Position numbers and translations under genes: made by a program. Positions 27,743-37,346 of a stretch of DNA of 60,944 nt are shown in pieces (position 1 is the stretch's first letter; each line of letters starts with the position of its first letter). The DNA comes from Patescibacteria group bacterium UBA2023 (lineage in GTDB: Bacteria; Patescibacteriota; Gracilibacteria; BD1-5; UBA2023), in NCBI GenBank assembly GCA_002335145.1, contig DDBV01000029.1, forward strand, positions 1 through 60,944, in the 5' to 3' direction. Below the pieces are notes generated by a model that searched no databases, had not been told where the DNA came from, and worked only from the letters and a program-made list of their open reading frames with translations.

Positions 27743-28879
27743 ATGCTGCCTGAGAATCCAAGAATCGCTATTGTAACAGATTGGCTCCATGACCGTGGCG
27801 GAGCTGAACTCGTCCTCGAACACCTGTTGGAGCTCTTTCCGCAAGCGGACATCTACACATCGAGCTACGATCCCTCGGCGTTCCCGTTTCTTAATACAAC
27901 CCCGGTACATACGAGTTTCATCGAGCGTCTGCCGTTTTTTCGCCGGCGACCGAAGCTCGCGAGCATCCTGCGGCCTTACGCGTTTGAGTCATTCGACTTG
28001 TCTGGATATGATCTCGTCCTCTCCTCAGCATCCGCCGAATCAAAGGGAGTAATTACAAAACCGGAAACGCTCCACATCTGCTACTGCCATACGCCGACAC
28101 GCTACTACTGGAGCCAATACCATGAGTACCTCGATCATATGGAATTTGGGGTATTCGATGGAGTTGTTCGCACGGCTATGCCGATTTTGACAAAGAAGCT
28201 CCGCGAATGGGACGTACTCGCAAGCATGCGTGTAGACACATTTATCGCCAACAGCCACAATACCGCAAGACGAATCGGAAAATACTACCGACGGGAAAGC
28301 GAGGTTATCCACCCAGGTATCGACACCACCCGCTTCTCGGACATCGAGACCCGCGAGGAATTCTATCTCGCGCTCGGGCGCGTCATACCCTACAAGCGAT
28401 TCGATCTGCTCGTGGACACATTTGCACAAATGCCAGAACGACGCCTCGTCATAGCAACGAGCGTCCAGACACCCTACGTGCGCGAGCTTATGGACCGCTC
28501 GACCACGAACGTGGAATGGGTCTTCGGTGTCAACGATACGGAGAGACGATCGCTCTACGGGCGAGCCAAAGCTTACATTATGCCGCAAGAGGAGGATTTC
28601 GGTCTCACACCAGTAGAAGCCATGGCCTGTGGGACACCCGTGATCGCTTACGGACGCGGCGGTGCGCTCGAGACTCTTATAGCCAGACGGACCGGGGTAT
28701 TCTTTGGACACCAGACTATCGATGCCGTTCGGTCAGCAATTATTGACTTCGAACGACTCGAATTCGACTCCCGATCCATCCGAGCCCGCGCTGAAGAATT
28801 TGACAAGGAACTTTTCAAAAAACGTCTCGATACGTTCGTGCGCGAAGCGTATCGGAATCACTCGGAAAAAACTAGCTAG
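27743..28879 (+). CDS. GT4-family glycosyltransferase (divergent paralogue)
   Basis: The 378-aa protein parallels its divergent neighbour: RIAIVTDWLHDRGGAELVLE, ICYCHTPTRYYWSQYHEYL, FYLALGRVIPYKRFDLLVD, AYIMPQEEDFGLTPVEAMAC, then GTPVIAYGRGGALETLI. It has the retaining GT4 E-x7-E motif. The paralogy is visible along the whole length and suggests an old duplication with sequential roles in one surface glycan. The gene ends with a UAG that interlocks with the stop of the convergent gene (CTAG shared). It has no UGA codon. Confidence 0.92.
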   Translation: MLPENPRIAIVTDWLHDRGGAELVLEHLLELFPQADIYTSSYDPSAFPFLNTTPVHTSFIERLPFFRRRPKLASILRPYAFESFDLSGYDLVLSSASAESKGVITKPETLHICYCHTPTRYYWSQYHEYLDHMEFGVFDGVVRTAMPILTKKLREWDVLASMRVDTFIANSHNTARRIGKYYRRESEVIHPGIDTTRFSDIETREEFYLALGRVIPYKRFDLLVDTFAQMPERRLVIATSVQTPYVRELMDRSTTNVEWVFGVNDTERRSLYGRAKAYIMPQEEDFGLTPVEAMACGTPVIAYGRGGALETLIARRTGVFFGHQTIDAVRSAIIDFERLEFDSRSIRARAEEFDKELFKKRLDTFVREAYRNHSEKTS

Positions 28880-29391
28880 GCCCGGATTATCCTGACAGGG
28901 GGATTGTCGTTCGCGGCAGGAGAGAGTTGGGCAGCCGCGGGCACTGGAGAGTCGAGGCCGAGCGGATCGAGATCGAGCGGATCGGTCGAATTTCCTAAAC
29001 GTCGATCGAACGATGCGGGCATGGGCATCTGAGAAAACTTCGTGAGGCTCGTCTCAGGAACGGGGGGCAGGATCTCGGAAAGAGCCTTCGCCTCAAAGGT
29101 ATCGTTCTGATTTGCAGCATTCACCTGCGGCACAACTGCCACAACACGCTCCTGTACTTCGAGACGTCGTTGCCTGATAGCCTGGAAGTCGTCCGAGGCA
29201 TTACTCGGACCGTACAGGGCCGCCCTCATGCCTCCAAAAGCGATGTCCATAACCATCCCTACGAGACCGGGCTTCGTCTGGGCAGGAGCAGAAACTCCCT
29301 CCCCATACTCGGGAAGCGGACCTGCCGTGGGGGTACTCTGTTCTGCTGGAGCCATATCGGAGGGTGGAATCTCCCGTGTATTGTACCCCAT
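28876..29391 (-). CDS. Hypothetical proline-rich protein
   Basis: The 171-aa protein is largely low complexity: a Pro/Ser/Ala-rich N-terminus, a short hydrophobic patch (GLVGMVMDIAFGGMRAALYG), a helical segment (DDFQAIRQRRLEVQERVVAV), and a C-terminus with DPLDLDPLGLD repeats. No family is recognised. An internal ATG (MAPAEQST) is an alternative start. Because it lies between recA and an exopolysaccharide-like gene pair, context gives no clear role. Confidence 0.6.
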   Translation of the reverse strand: MGYNTREIPPSDMAPAEQSTPTAGPLPEYGEGVSAPAQTKPGLVGMVMDIAFGGMRAALYGPSNASDDFQAIRQRRLEVQERVVAVVPQVNAANQNDTFEAKALSEILPPVPETSLTKFSQMPMPASFDRRLGNSTDPLDLDPLGLDSPVPAAAQLSPAANDNPPVRIIRA

Positions 29392-29424
29392 TCCACCAGA
29401 AAAATCAACTCCCGAAAAACAACC

Positions 29425-30411
29425 CTACTTCACGGCACGAATCTTCTCCTCAATCTCCTGTGCAACCTCGGGGTGCTCCATGAGATACATCCGCGCATTC
29501 TCGCGCCCCTGGCCGAGCCGCACGTCTCCGTAGGAGTAGAACGCTCCGGACTTCGTAATTACCTCACGCTCGGCACCGATGTCGATAATCTCTCCGGCGC
29601 GGTTGATTCCCTCAGCGAAGAGGATATCGAACTCTCCCTCCCGAAATGGGGGAGCGACCTTATTCTTGACAATCTTTACCTTCACGCGGTTTCCCACGGC
29701 CTTCTTGGCATCGCCCGCTCCGACCTCGATCTTCTCCTTCCGGCGAATCTCAATGCGCTGGGACGCGTAGAATTTGAGTGCGTTCCCGCCGGTCGTTGTC
29801 TCGGGATTCCCGAATACCACTCCGATCTTCATGCGGATCTGGTTGATGAAGATGACTGTCGTGTTCGATTTGGAGATGATTCCGGTGATTTTGCGGAGTG
29901 CCTGACTCATGAGGCGAGCCTGCATACCCATGAATGAGTCCCCCATATTCCCCTCGATTTCAGCCTTCGGCACGAGTGCCGCCACCGAGTCCACAACAAC
30001 CAGGTCAACCGCTCCAGAGCGCACGAGCGCGTCCGCGATCTCAAGTGCCTGTTCACCGTAATCGGGCTGGGAGATAATGAGACTGTCAATATCCACACCG
30101 ATCTTGCGTGCATACTCGGGATCGAGTGCGTGCTCCGCATCAATGAAAGCGGCGGTCCCCCCGGCCTTCTGTACTTCGGCAATGGCATGGAGCGTGAGCG
30201 TGGTCTTACCAGAGGATTCTGGGCCGTATATTTCTACGATACGCCCCTTAGCATAGCCACCTCCGAGAATTGCATCGAGCGTAATGCTCCCTGAACCGTT
30301 CGTTGCGATCGCCATACTCTGACGATCACCGAGACGCATGATCGATCCGGCACCGAACTGTTTCTCTATTCCAGCAAGTGCCGCTTTGAGTGCGTCGTTT
30401 CTCTGATCCAT
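29425..30411 (-). CDS. recA: Recombinase A
   Basis: The 328-aa protein is a typical but compact RecA: Walker [18 protein letters not shown] at about residues 63-79, [11 protein letters not shown], the Walker B strand [15 protein letters not shown], loop L1 ([20 protein letters not shown]), [20 protein letters not shown] (L2) and a short C-terminal domain. The acidic tail of many RecAs is absent. It catalyses homologous pairing and LexA-type co-protease reactions. It lies downstream of a zinc-ribbon gene in the same orientation. It has no UGA. Confidence 0.98.
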   Translation of the reverse strand: MDQRNDALKAALAGIEKQFGAGSIMRLGDRQSMAIATNGSGSITLDAILGGGYAKGRIVEIYGPESSGKTTLTLHAIAEVQKAGGTAAFIDAEHALDPEYARKIGVDIDSLIISQPDYGEQALEIADALVRSGAVDLVVVDSVAALVPKAEIEGNMGDSFMGMQARLMSQALRKITGIISKSNTTVIFINQIRMKIGVVFGNPETTTGGNALKFYASQRIEIRRKEKIEVGAGDAKKAVGNRVKVKIVKNKVAPPFREGEFDILFAEGINRAGEIIDIGAEREVITKSGAFYSYGDVRLGQGRENARMYLMEHPEVAQEIEEKIRAVK

Positions 30412-30426
30412 AGTTCGATAATTATA

Positions 30427-30681
30427 TTAGAATTTCGGACGTTCGTAGAATCCTTTGAGACCCTCTTCCGTGCCGGTCGAGATATTGCTCCCGTCGCAGA
30501 GCGGACAGATGTACCGCTGCTTGTTCGGATTCGGCTGGGTAGCGGCTACGACCTTTCGACAATCACGGCAGTAGTGTGCCAGTGCGCCACGTTCGGGATT
30601 GAATTCCTCACGCTTCTTCCCAAAGGACGAGACATTGACGAGGTCGCTGTATTTGACCGAGGCTCCTCCGGAATCCGGCAT
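30427..30681 (-). CDS. Zinc-ribbon protein upstream of recA
   Basis: The 84-aa protein has two CxxC pairs, HYCRDCRK and ICPLCDGSN, spaced as in a zinc ribbon. It is otherwise basic with a short N-terminal tail. Such ribbons bind nucleic acid or protein. It ends 15 nt before the recA start, so the two are likely co-transcribed. I chose the ATG giving MPDSGGASVKY, because longer starts would add a Tyr/Arg-rich stretch with no folded character. The family is not recognised. Confidence 0.75.
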   Translation of the reverse strand: MPDSGGASVKYSDLVNVSSFGKKREEFNPERGALAHYCRDCRKVVAATQPNPNKQRYICPLCDGSNISTGTEEGLKGFYERPKF

Positions 30682-30817
30682 GGATCGAATATGGGAAATA
30701 CGATACCGCCAGTATAATCGGTATTTCCGGAAATCAAGGGAATTTGATAAAATTATATATAATCTATTTGTAGACGCTAGCAATCGCGTCGAGCCAGTGC
30801 GGAGCTATCGGCTTTTC

Positions 30818-31792
30818 TCATTCGCTATCGAAATAGCCTGGCATAACATTGTTTTCGGTGAAGAAAAAACGCCCATCCGTTGACTCCAGTACATCGAGCC
30901 CTCCGTGAGAATCCGGAATGGCCGAACAATAATCACGGATCTTTTCAATCAACCCCTGTGGAATATCGCTAAGCTCAAAAAACCTTAACGTGTTGCCCTG
31001 TGCGATATTGTGCAACACGTGTCCTTGTTTTCGCTCCTTTCCGTGTACTTGGAATATCTCTGCGACACCGTTTTTCTTCGTCCAATAAACCCGGTACTCA
31101 AGATCCGTAGTTTCAAGGCACTCCATAATGATATGGTCCGCTCTCCCTCAAGCGAAATCTACATACTTAGAAACAACGTCTTGATCGTCGGAATTCAGAA
31201 TCATCACTCAGTTCCCAAGCGATGTCCCGGCTTTTTTCACGATAATTTTATCGTCGAATGCGGAGTTCGAACGTATATGCCGAAAGAGATACTCCGCATC
31301 CTCTGGGACCGAGACATATGGTATCACGGCGACAGGGATTGCTTCAGGATCGGCGAACAAAAGGGAGTGACACTTCGTGGTAAGACGTGCCTTTTCGTAA
31401 TCTGAAGCGGTAACTACCTGTATATTCCAACGGGATCGCGCATATCGGATAAGGAAAGACACGAAACGAATGGGCATTCCTTCGATACGCAAAAGATATA
31501 CGATCGACCCCTCTGGAATTCGATGCACTTCCCCTGCTGCATCCACTCAGAATATTCCGTCATGTCAGATAAACACATTCGCGGAAAGAATACCGCCAAA
31601 TTCGGATGAATCCGAAAGAAGCTTCGAATATATGTAGATGAGGTCGACTGTATCCTCCCTTATGGATTGATACGATTCGAAGTTTCGCTCGAAGTCCCCT
31701 AAATGCTCGAAAGTAAAACCTCCGTATATTTTCTCTGCTTGGGCAAGATTTCGAACAGAAAGCTGCGTGATGCAATATTTTTTCGTCGACAT
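30818..31792 (-). CDS. ATP-grasp-like enzyme with four UGA codons
   Basis: With UGA read as glycine this becomes a single 324-aa gene that is otherwise three fragments. The C-terminal half follows the ATP-grasp pattern: KIIVKKAGTSLGNGVMIL (nucleotide-binding lysine and glycine loop), HIIMECLETTDLEYRVYWTK, and at the end GGLDVLESTDGRFFFTENNV, where the E-N-N pair would bind Mg2+. The GNGVM and DFAGG glycines are UGA-encoded. The N-terminal half is a less conserved alpha/beta domain. Such enzymes ligate amino acids or carboxylates; the substrate is unknown and no partner gene is adjacent. Confidence 0.72.
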
Positions 31793-31853
31793 GCGTTCGA
31801 TTGATGACAGGATACTCGATCGAGTATAGCCTATATCGCACAGGGACAAAGAA

Positions 31854-31873
31854 AAAACCCGTTACCGGGTTTT
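31854..31873. terminator. Hairpin terminator between the ATP-grasp gene and secF
   Basis: AAAACCCG and CGGGTTTT enclose TTAC and are flanked by an A run, which is a T run on the minus strand. It would stop transcription leaving secF. Confidence 0.85.
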
Positions 31874-31890
31874 CGAGACGACTAGGAAGC

Positions 31891-32862
31891 TTATTTCGCC
31901 TTTCCCTGCAGATCGTAGAGCATGGGGGCGGAGATGAAGACCGATGAGTAGGTCCCGAGCACGGTTCCAAGAAGCAGGGCGAGCACGAATCCCGAGAGCG
32001 GCGCGGGCCCGAAGAAGAAAAGCGCGAGCAGGACGAAGACGACCGTGGACGATGTGTAGATCGATCGGGTCATGGTCGCGCGGATTGCCGTATTGATGAG
32101 GTCTCCCAGAGGCTTGTTCTTGTTCTCCGGCAGAGCAATCATAGAGCGCATACGGTCGAGAATGACGATCGTATCGTTGATGGAATATCCGAGGACGGTG
32201 AGAAGTGCTGTAATAAAGAATGTATCGATGGCGAACTGCGGGAAAAGCCACCCAGCAAGGACATAGAGTCCGAAGGTTGCAACCACGTCATGGATGAGCG
32301 TGACGACTGTAATGATAGCGAACGAGAGACTCGAAGCTCCCTGCATAGTCCCCCAAAACGCGTAGGCGATATACGCCGAGATAGCAATGATGACGAGTGA
32401 GAGTGTGAGGTACGCGGTATTGCGAATGTACGCACCGAAGGACTCTCCGACATTCTGGTATCGCGTCTCGGAGAGTGCGGCATCCGGGAAGGCAGCGCGG
32501 AGATTTGTCCGGAGCGTCTCGCGGACGGCCGTCTTGATACTCGAGAGTGCGACATCATCACGTCCATCGGCATGGAATCCGATTTCCACCACGAATCTGC
32601 GCTCTCCCGTAATAGCGTAGGCATTGGAGGTGTTCACGGCGGTACGGTCTTCCTCCGAGAGGGATGCGATCGTCTCATCGATCGTCGCGCGGACGATCTC
32701 CATATCGACAGGGGCCTCATAGGAGTACTCGGACTGGGTCCCCCCGGTCATATCAATCCCGAGATTGAGGGTGAAGAGAAACGGCGAGAGAAGACCGAAT
32801 GCCACGAGTCCCGCGGCAATGACATAGGCGACGAGGCGCGTACGGATGAAATCCCAATTCAT
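31891..32862 (-). CDS. secF: Protein-export membrane protein SecF
   Basis: The 323-aa protein has the six-helix SecF topology: the first helix, a large periplasmic-side domain (residues about 30-130) starting LGIDMTGGTQSEYSYEAP, then LVIIAISAYIAYAFW, FAIITVVTLIHDVVATFGLY, VLGYSINDTIVILDRMR and IRATMTRSIYTSSTVVFVLL. It forms a complex with SecD to assist protein translocation. No secD gene is in this window. I start at MNWDFIRTRLVAYV rather than an upstream ATG. It has no UGA codon and is monocistronic. Confidence 0.95.
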   Translation of the reverse strand: MNWDFIRTRLVAYVIAAGLVAFGLLSPFLFTLNLGIDMTGGTQSEYSYEAPVDMEIVRATIDETIASLSEEDRTAVNTSNAYAITGERRFVVEIGFHADGRDDVALSSIKTAVRETLRTNLRAAFPDAALSETRYQNVGESFGAYIRNTAYLTLSLVIIAISAYIAYAFWGTMQGASSLSFAIITVVTLIHDVVATFGLYVLAGWLFPQFAIDTFFITALLTVLGYSINDTIVILDRMRSMIALPENKNKPLGDLINTAIRATMTRSIYTSSTVVFVLLALFFFGPAPLSGFVLALLLGTVLGTYSSVFISAPMLYDLQGKAK

Positions 32863-32990
32863 AGCGTGGAGAACGAGAAAATACTTCCCGCCATTTATAG
32901 GGAACCCGGCCGAAAAGTCAAAACAAAACGTACGCCAAGGAAGTTGCAAAAAATTCGTTCCTCCCGTATAATGATCCCGAAATATCGCCC

Positions 32991-33404
32991 ATGCAATATA
33001 AGATTCCCGTCCAGATCGAGAACGAGGATACCATCTTCCTCGGACTGTCGCTCCGTCAGCTCTCCATCATTATGGTGGGCGGAGGCATTGCATACTCGAT
33101 CTTTACATCGCTCGAACCGAACACCGGAGGACAAGTCGCTCTCCTGCCAGCAGGGCTCGTGCTCGCGCTCGCCGTTGTAGTCGCCCTCTTTCGCTCAAGC
33201 GAGATGACGTTCCTTCCATTCATCCTCAATCTTATTCGGATGAAGCTCAACAACGAAACTCGCGTCTGGAGCCAAGGAGTGGATAGCTATTCCCGTCTCG
33301 AGGTCGGATATGTCACGAGCTCTCTCGCGAAAGAAGCGATCCAGGCCAATAAATCGAGCGGCGAAATCTTCGAGACGATCGAATCAAAACTCGATCACCT
33401 CTAG
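32991..33404 (+). CDS. PrgI-family membrane protein
   Basis: The 137-aa protein has a short N-terminal strand segment (MQYKIPVQIENEDTIFLGLS) and two adjacent helices (LRQLSIIMVGGGIAYSIF and QVALLPAGLVLALAVVVALF). A cytosolic tail with the FLPFILNLIRMKLNNETRVW motif follows. This matches the PrgI family of conjugation-type T4SS proteins, common in CPR genomes beside VirB4/TraC-like genes. The TraC-like gene follows after 42 nt. Confidence 0.85.
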   Translation: MQYKIPVQIENEDTIFLGLSLRQLSIIMVGGGIAYSIFTSLEPNTGGQVALLPAGLVLALAVVVALFRSSEMTFLPFILNLIRMKLNNETRVWSQGVDSYSRLEVGYVTSSLAKEAIQANKSSGEIFETIESKLDHL

Positions 33405-33446
33405 CCCGCCTTTCCGAACCTTCCTGCCATCAATACCACGGAAACG

Positions 33447-34175
33447 ATGACCACAGACCCGAACGCCGTCGTCAAAACGAATAAGAAAGTCACAAAGGAT
33501 GCGACAACCCAGCGATACCTCCCCTTCTCGGAGATCCGCGATAACCTCATCCTCATGAAGGACGGGTCTTCGCGCATGGTCCTGCGAGTGCAGGCGATCA
33601 ACTTCAATCTCAAGAGCGAGGAGGAACAGGATGCGATCATTTTCGGATACCAACGATTTCTCAACTCCCTGCGATTCCCTATCCAGATCATGGTCCGCTC
33701 GGTCAAGGTCGACATCGAGGGGTATATTCTCAAGCTCAAGAACCTCGCGATCAAACAACGGAACCGCCTTCTCCAAGAGCAGACCTACCAGTATATTTCG
33801 TTTCTTACGAACCTCATCGACCTCGCGCAGATTATGCGAAAGGATTTCTACATCGTGGTGCCGTACGATAATTCGGATAATCAGAGCGTGCGGGATATCT
33901 CGTTCTTCGGGTTCGTCCGGAATTTCTGGACATCGCTCTCGGGCGAAGAGAGCCTCTCGAGCATCCGCGAGAAACGGCGCAGTGTGGAACGTCTAAAAAA
34001 ACACAACCTCGAACGAGCATCAATCATCCAGGGGAGTCTCGACTCCATCGGCCTGCGTGCGACCTTGCTCGAAAAAGACGAGCTATTCCGGCTCTTCATT
34101 GCCTACTACAATCCCAAGATCCATTCGGACCCCAAGATCCGCTCGGACATGAAGAGTATCAATATCATGGAGTAA
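33447..34175 (+). CDS. TraC/VirB4 N-terminal-domain-like protein without ATPase domain
   Basis: The 242-aa protein starts with a basic, disordered segment, then has KDATTQRYLPFSEIRDNLIL, MKDGSSRMVLRVQAINFNL and a soluble helical region (LKSEEEQDAIIFGYQRFLNS). This resembles the N-terminal, non-ATPase domain of TraC/VirB4-family proteins paired with PrgI. It stops after INIME, before any P-loop, and the next gene is the unrelated yraN. In a full T4SS the ATPase domain would be fused or adjacent; here it must be elsewhere or missing. Confidence 0.75.
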   Translation: MTTDPNAVVKTNKKVTKDATTQRYLPFSEIRDNLILMKDGSSRMVLRVQAINFNLKSEEEQDAIIFGYQRFLNSLRFPIQIMVRSVKVDIEGYILKLKNLAIKQRNRLLQEQTYQYISFLTNLIDLAQIMRKDFYIVVPYDNSDNQSVRDISFFGFVRNFWTSLSGEESLSSIREKRRSVERLKKHNLERASIIQGSLDSIGLRATLLEKDELFRLFIAYYNPKIHSDPKIRSDMKSINIME

Positions 34176-34519
34176 TGGCAAGCAGTCGGGCTATCGGCGA
34201 CCACGTTGAAGACCAGGCCTGCGAGTACCTGCTGAGGCTCGGGTACGAGATCCTCGCGCGTAACTACTGTGTGCGCGGGGGCGAGATTGATATTGTGGCT
34301 CGCGATGGCGATACCACGGTCTTCGTAGAGGTAAAGTACCGATCGGGTGATCGCTACGGCACGGGACTAGAATCCGTGACACCGAGAAAATTAGAACGCA
34401 TGCGTCGCGCCATAGAACGATGGATGGCGGACTATCAGACGGAGGATGTGCGGGTGGACGCGATAGAGCTACATGCCGACCGAACGATAAGCCACATTCG
34501 TTGAGCGGACATTGATTAG
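34175..34519 (+). CDS. yraN: YraN/UPF0102 family nuclease-like protein
   Basis: The 114-aa protein has the PD-(D/E)XK-like features of the YraN family: GDHVEDQACEYLLRLGYEIL, RNYCVRGGEIDIVARDG and TTVFVEVKYRSGDRYG. The catalytic-type residues E-(x)n-D-(x)n-E-V-K are present. Its function is unknown; a role as an endonuclease or in DNA repair has been suggested for the family. Its ATG overlaps the previous UAA (TAATG). A UGA near the end adds GADID before UAG. Confidence 0.9.
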
Positions 34520-34520
34520 T

Positions 34521-34853
34521 CTAATACAATCTCCCTCCTACCGGCACGTCCCGATCGGGCGCGATGAGCACACATCCGCCATCGCCGTCGGGTACACCGA
34601 GCGTGAGGACCTCGGAGACGAAGGGGCCGACTTGTCGGGGAGGGAAATTTACCACACAGAGGACGATCCTGCCTACAAGCTCGTCTTTTTCGTAGTGTTT
34701 GGTGATCTGGGCGGACGACCGCCGGGTACCGATGTCGGGACCGAAGTCGATGGTGAGCTTGTACGCGGGTTTGCGCGCCTCAGGAAAGTCCTCGGCAGAG
34801 ATGATACGTCCCACGCGGATATCGAGGGCGAGAAAATCGTTGATGGTAGGCAT
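34521..34853 (-). CDS. CsaA-like tRNA-binding domain protein
   Basis: The 110-aa protein is an EMAP/CsaA-type OB fold: DFLALDIRVGRIISAEDFPE, the motif KLTIDFGPDIGTRRSSAQIT, and the C-terminal LTLGVPDGDGGCVLIAP. Such proteins bind tRNA; CsaA has also been linked to chaperone activity. It is probably in an operon with the EamA transporter gene, whose stop lies 10 nt upstream. I chose the ATG giving MPTINDFLALD. Confidence 0.88.
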   Translation of the reverse strand: MPTINDFLALDIRVGRIISAEDFPEARKPAYKLTIDFGPDIGTRRSSAQITKHYEKDELVGRIVLCVVNFPPRQVGPFVSEVLTLGVPDGDGGCVLIAPDRDVPVGGRLY

Positions 34854-34863
34854 GGAGAGAAGA

Positions 34864-35712
34864 TTAGGCATGAATTCTGGCTGCCGCGACTCCGCCTCCG
34901 ACCACGAGCATACCGCCAAGAGCCTGCGTGATCGAAATGGATTCCGATAGGATGAGATACGAAAGTCCGACAACGATAAGCGGCGTGAAGGAGTAGATCA
35001 TGGAGATATAGCCGGCGGAAGCGTGTCGGTACGCTACGAACCGTGCAAGCGTACCCAAGAGTCCTACTATTCACCAGAAGAGAACAAAGACCGGGATCGC
35101 CGGCGCGTGCAATGCATCCGAGTAATAGACAAAAAGAATCATGGGTCCGAAGCCCGCTACGGAGACGGCAGCAGCAGCCGTGAGAGGAGAGACGTATTTC
35201 GTGAGTATCTTGCCGAGCACGGTATTGCCAAGAGCGATGGACATGGCTGCGGCGAGGGTCCAGCCATCGGCGAGAGTCAAGGTAGGCATGATCCCGTCAG
35301 TAACAACCAAGACGGTGCCTGTAAGCAAGACCGCGACGATCGGCCACTTACGGGACTCCAGTCGTTCTCCGAGCAACAGAAAAGCGAAGAGAAACGTAAA
35401 GAGCAAAGACGTGCGCCCGAGCAGCGCATATCCCGAGGCTGTTCAGTGCCTGAGTGCGAGCGCCTCGAATACTGGGGAAAGGAATGCCCCGATGAGAGCG
35501 ATCGCTCCGAGTACTCGCCAACCGTGCAGGGGCAGGTCTTTAATTTCGTCCCACCCGAGCCAGAGACGGTAGACCCAGAAAGGCATGGAAACAAGCGTTC
35601 CCCATAGTAGAAGTGTCAATGTGTTTTCACCGTGGAGACTCGCCCACTTGCTCCCGACAATCAAAAGAGCCCACAGAAATGGACAGAGAAGCACAAGAAA
35701 GAAACGCTGCAT
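34864..35712 (-). CDS. EamA/DMT-family transporter
   Basis: The 282-aa protein has about ten transmembrane helices in two EamA repeats. The first repeat starts FFLVLLCPFLWALLIVGSKW; the second includes IALGNTVLGKILTKYVSPL, TPLIVVGLSYLILSESISI and TQALGGMLVVGGGVAA. The pattern G-x-x-L-(I/L)-x3-E-S is typical. Two UGA codons are glycine, each at a helix boundary; without them the gene splits into three ORFs. It probably moves a small metabolite, the substrate being unknown. Confidence 0.88.
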
Positions 35713-35721
35713 TTCGGAATT

Positions 35722-36237
35722 TTAGAGCCCCAGATTCTTCTTGATATCATCAATCTGCCCCTGCTCCTCGTTCGCCACCTCGAATCTGAGATCCTCGGTG
35801 CGATAGAGCTCGTAGAGCTGGATCCATTCACGGCGAGCTTTCACCACGTACTGCTTGATGATCTCTCCCTCGGTCGGCATGAGCTTCTTGAATTCTACGC
35901 GCTCGTCCTCGAAGACCTTGATAAGCTCGTCTACTTGGTACTGTGAGATAGTGGGGATCGCATCAACGACCCGCTTCTTCTCGAAGATATTGAGCGAGAG
36001 AGAATTCTCGAGGAGATTGAGAAAGGCTCGCTCGTCGAACTTGGTGAACGGATGAACGAGAATTCTTGCCAAAAGGTAGGCATTGCGTTCTTCTGCAGGC
36101 ACCGCCGATCCGTCCACGAGACTCGTGCCTCCAGTCGATGATCCATCGGATGCGGGGGTGTCCCCGGATCCGCCCGATACCGGAGACGTATCCGATGATT
36201 GGGTCGCGGGAATCGTTTGGTCTTTCTGGTCTGCCAT
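35722..36237 (-). CDS. Hypothetical protein, disordered N-terminus and helical C-terminus
   Basis: The 171-aa protein has a Ser/Gly/Thr-rich N-terminal 50 residues, then a helical domain (EERNAYLLARILVHPFTKFD, LNLLENSLSLNIFEKKRVVD) rich in charged residues and ending DDIKKNLGL. I recognise no family, although such proteins recur in CPR genomes as unknowns. It lies 13 nt downstream of a YebC-type gene in the same orientation, so it may be co-transcribed with it. It has no UGA codon. Confidence 0.7.
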   Translation of the reverse strand: MADQKDQTIPATQSSDTSPVSGGSGDTPASDGSSTGGTSLVDGSAVPAEERNAYLLARILVHPFTKFDERAFLNLLENSLSLNIFEKKRVVDAIPTISQYQVDELIKVFEDERVEFKKLMPTEGEIIKQYVVKARREWIQLYELYRTEDLRFEVANEEQGQIDDIKKNLGL

Positions 36238-36250
36238 AAAATCAGAAATG

Positions 36251-37033
36251 CTAGGTGCGGAACGGGACGTCTTCGAGCGCGGCGTACGCGCGTTCCATCA
36301 ATTCATCGGAGGCCCGATAGTTGGTCCAGACGGTATCCACGTCTTCGTCCTCTTCGATCGCTTCCACGAGTTTAAGAATTTTGAGGAGCTTGTCAAAATC
36401 CTCGATATCGAGGATATTCGTGGGCACGTAGGCGAGCTCGGCGTCCAGATCAGCGTATCACGCATCCCGCAGGGATTTTGCCACTGCGGCAAGGTCCGCA
36501 CGATCCGTATAGACAATGACTTCTTCATCTTCGAACCGGTAGTCTGCAGCTCCCGATCCAATGATCGCTTCCTCGAGCTTCGCAGTATCAATACTCTCAA
36601 GAGAGAGCGTGCAGACTCCCCGATAGTCGAATCAATAGGAGGAAACCGCTCCCGTCTCCGCGAGATTTCCACCGTACTTAGAGAATGCGTGGCGCATGTT
36701 GGAAGCGGTGCGATTCTTATTGTCCGTGAGCGTCCGGACAATCACTCCCACACCTCCAGGTGCGTATCCCTCATAGTAGAGCTCCAGGATCGTCTCAGCA
36801 TTCTTATCCTCGCCAGTCCCCTTCTTGACGGCACGGTCAATATTATCAGCGGGGACATTCGCTTTCTTTGCATTAAAGATCGCCTCGGCGAGCGTCGGAT
36901 TCTTGTCTGGGTCACCGCCGCGCTGAGCCGCAAGCGCGATGAGTTTCGCGTGAATCGTGAATGTTTTTCCTCGGATCTTGTCCTGCGCGCCTTTGCGAGC
37001 CTTGATATTGTGCCACTTCGAGTGTCGTGCCAT
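36251..37033 (-). CDS. YebC/PmpR-family transcriptional regulator
   Basis: The 260-aa protein is typical Yeb[81 protein letters not shown] and [20 protein letters not shown], then the C-terminal domains with two UGA glycines. The second UGA is in [12 protein letters not shown]. YebC proteins affect transcription and ribosome passage at proline stretches. It starts within the 476-nt gene-poor region 37034-37509. The N-terminal methionine gives the canonical start. Confidence 0.95.
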
Positions 37034-37276
37034 ACCGTGCTTTGTCTCGGATAAAGGCCACATGATAGCTGATATGTCGTCTTTTGCAAATATCAGGAAT
37101 GCTGGGAGGCACTCCGAAAATACGCCCAGAATTTGATTGAAATCGAATCATGTTGTAGAGTGTGTTTGTGTGCCCATGCTGAGAACATGCTTCCGATGAA
37201 TCGAATCCTCCTGCCAACACCCTTCACTCGCCTGGTTCTTCTACGATTTTTTCAATCCGGATATGGGCATTTTTTC

Positions 37277-37304
37277 TTGACTCGAGTAAGGAATCGCCTA
37301 TCAT
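37277..37304 (+). promoter_or_regulatory. Promoter of a leader-peptide/attenuator-like transcript
   Basis: TTGACT and TATCAT are 16 nt apart. The transcript would run through a 24-codon ORF at 37347 and a hairpin terminator at 37436 before the gene at 37510. Confidence 0.55.
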
Positions 37305-37346
37305 CCGAGGCGAGAGTCACCCTCTCGCGAAAGAATCAATCCATCC

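Noticed and set aside
37070..37260. Possible SRP (4.5S) RNA on the minus strand because of a GGAAGCA-like segment
   Set aside because: The expected asymmetric loop and complementary arms could not be paired convincingly; the segment is left unassigned.
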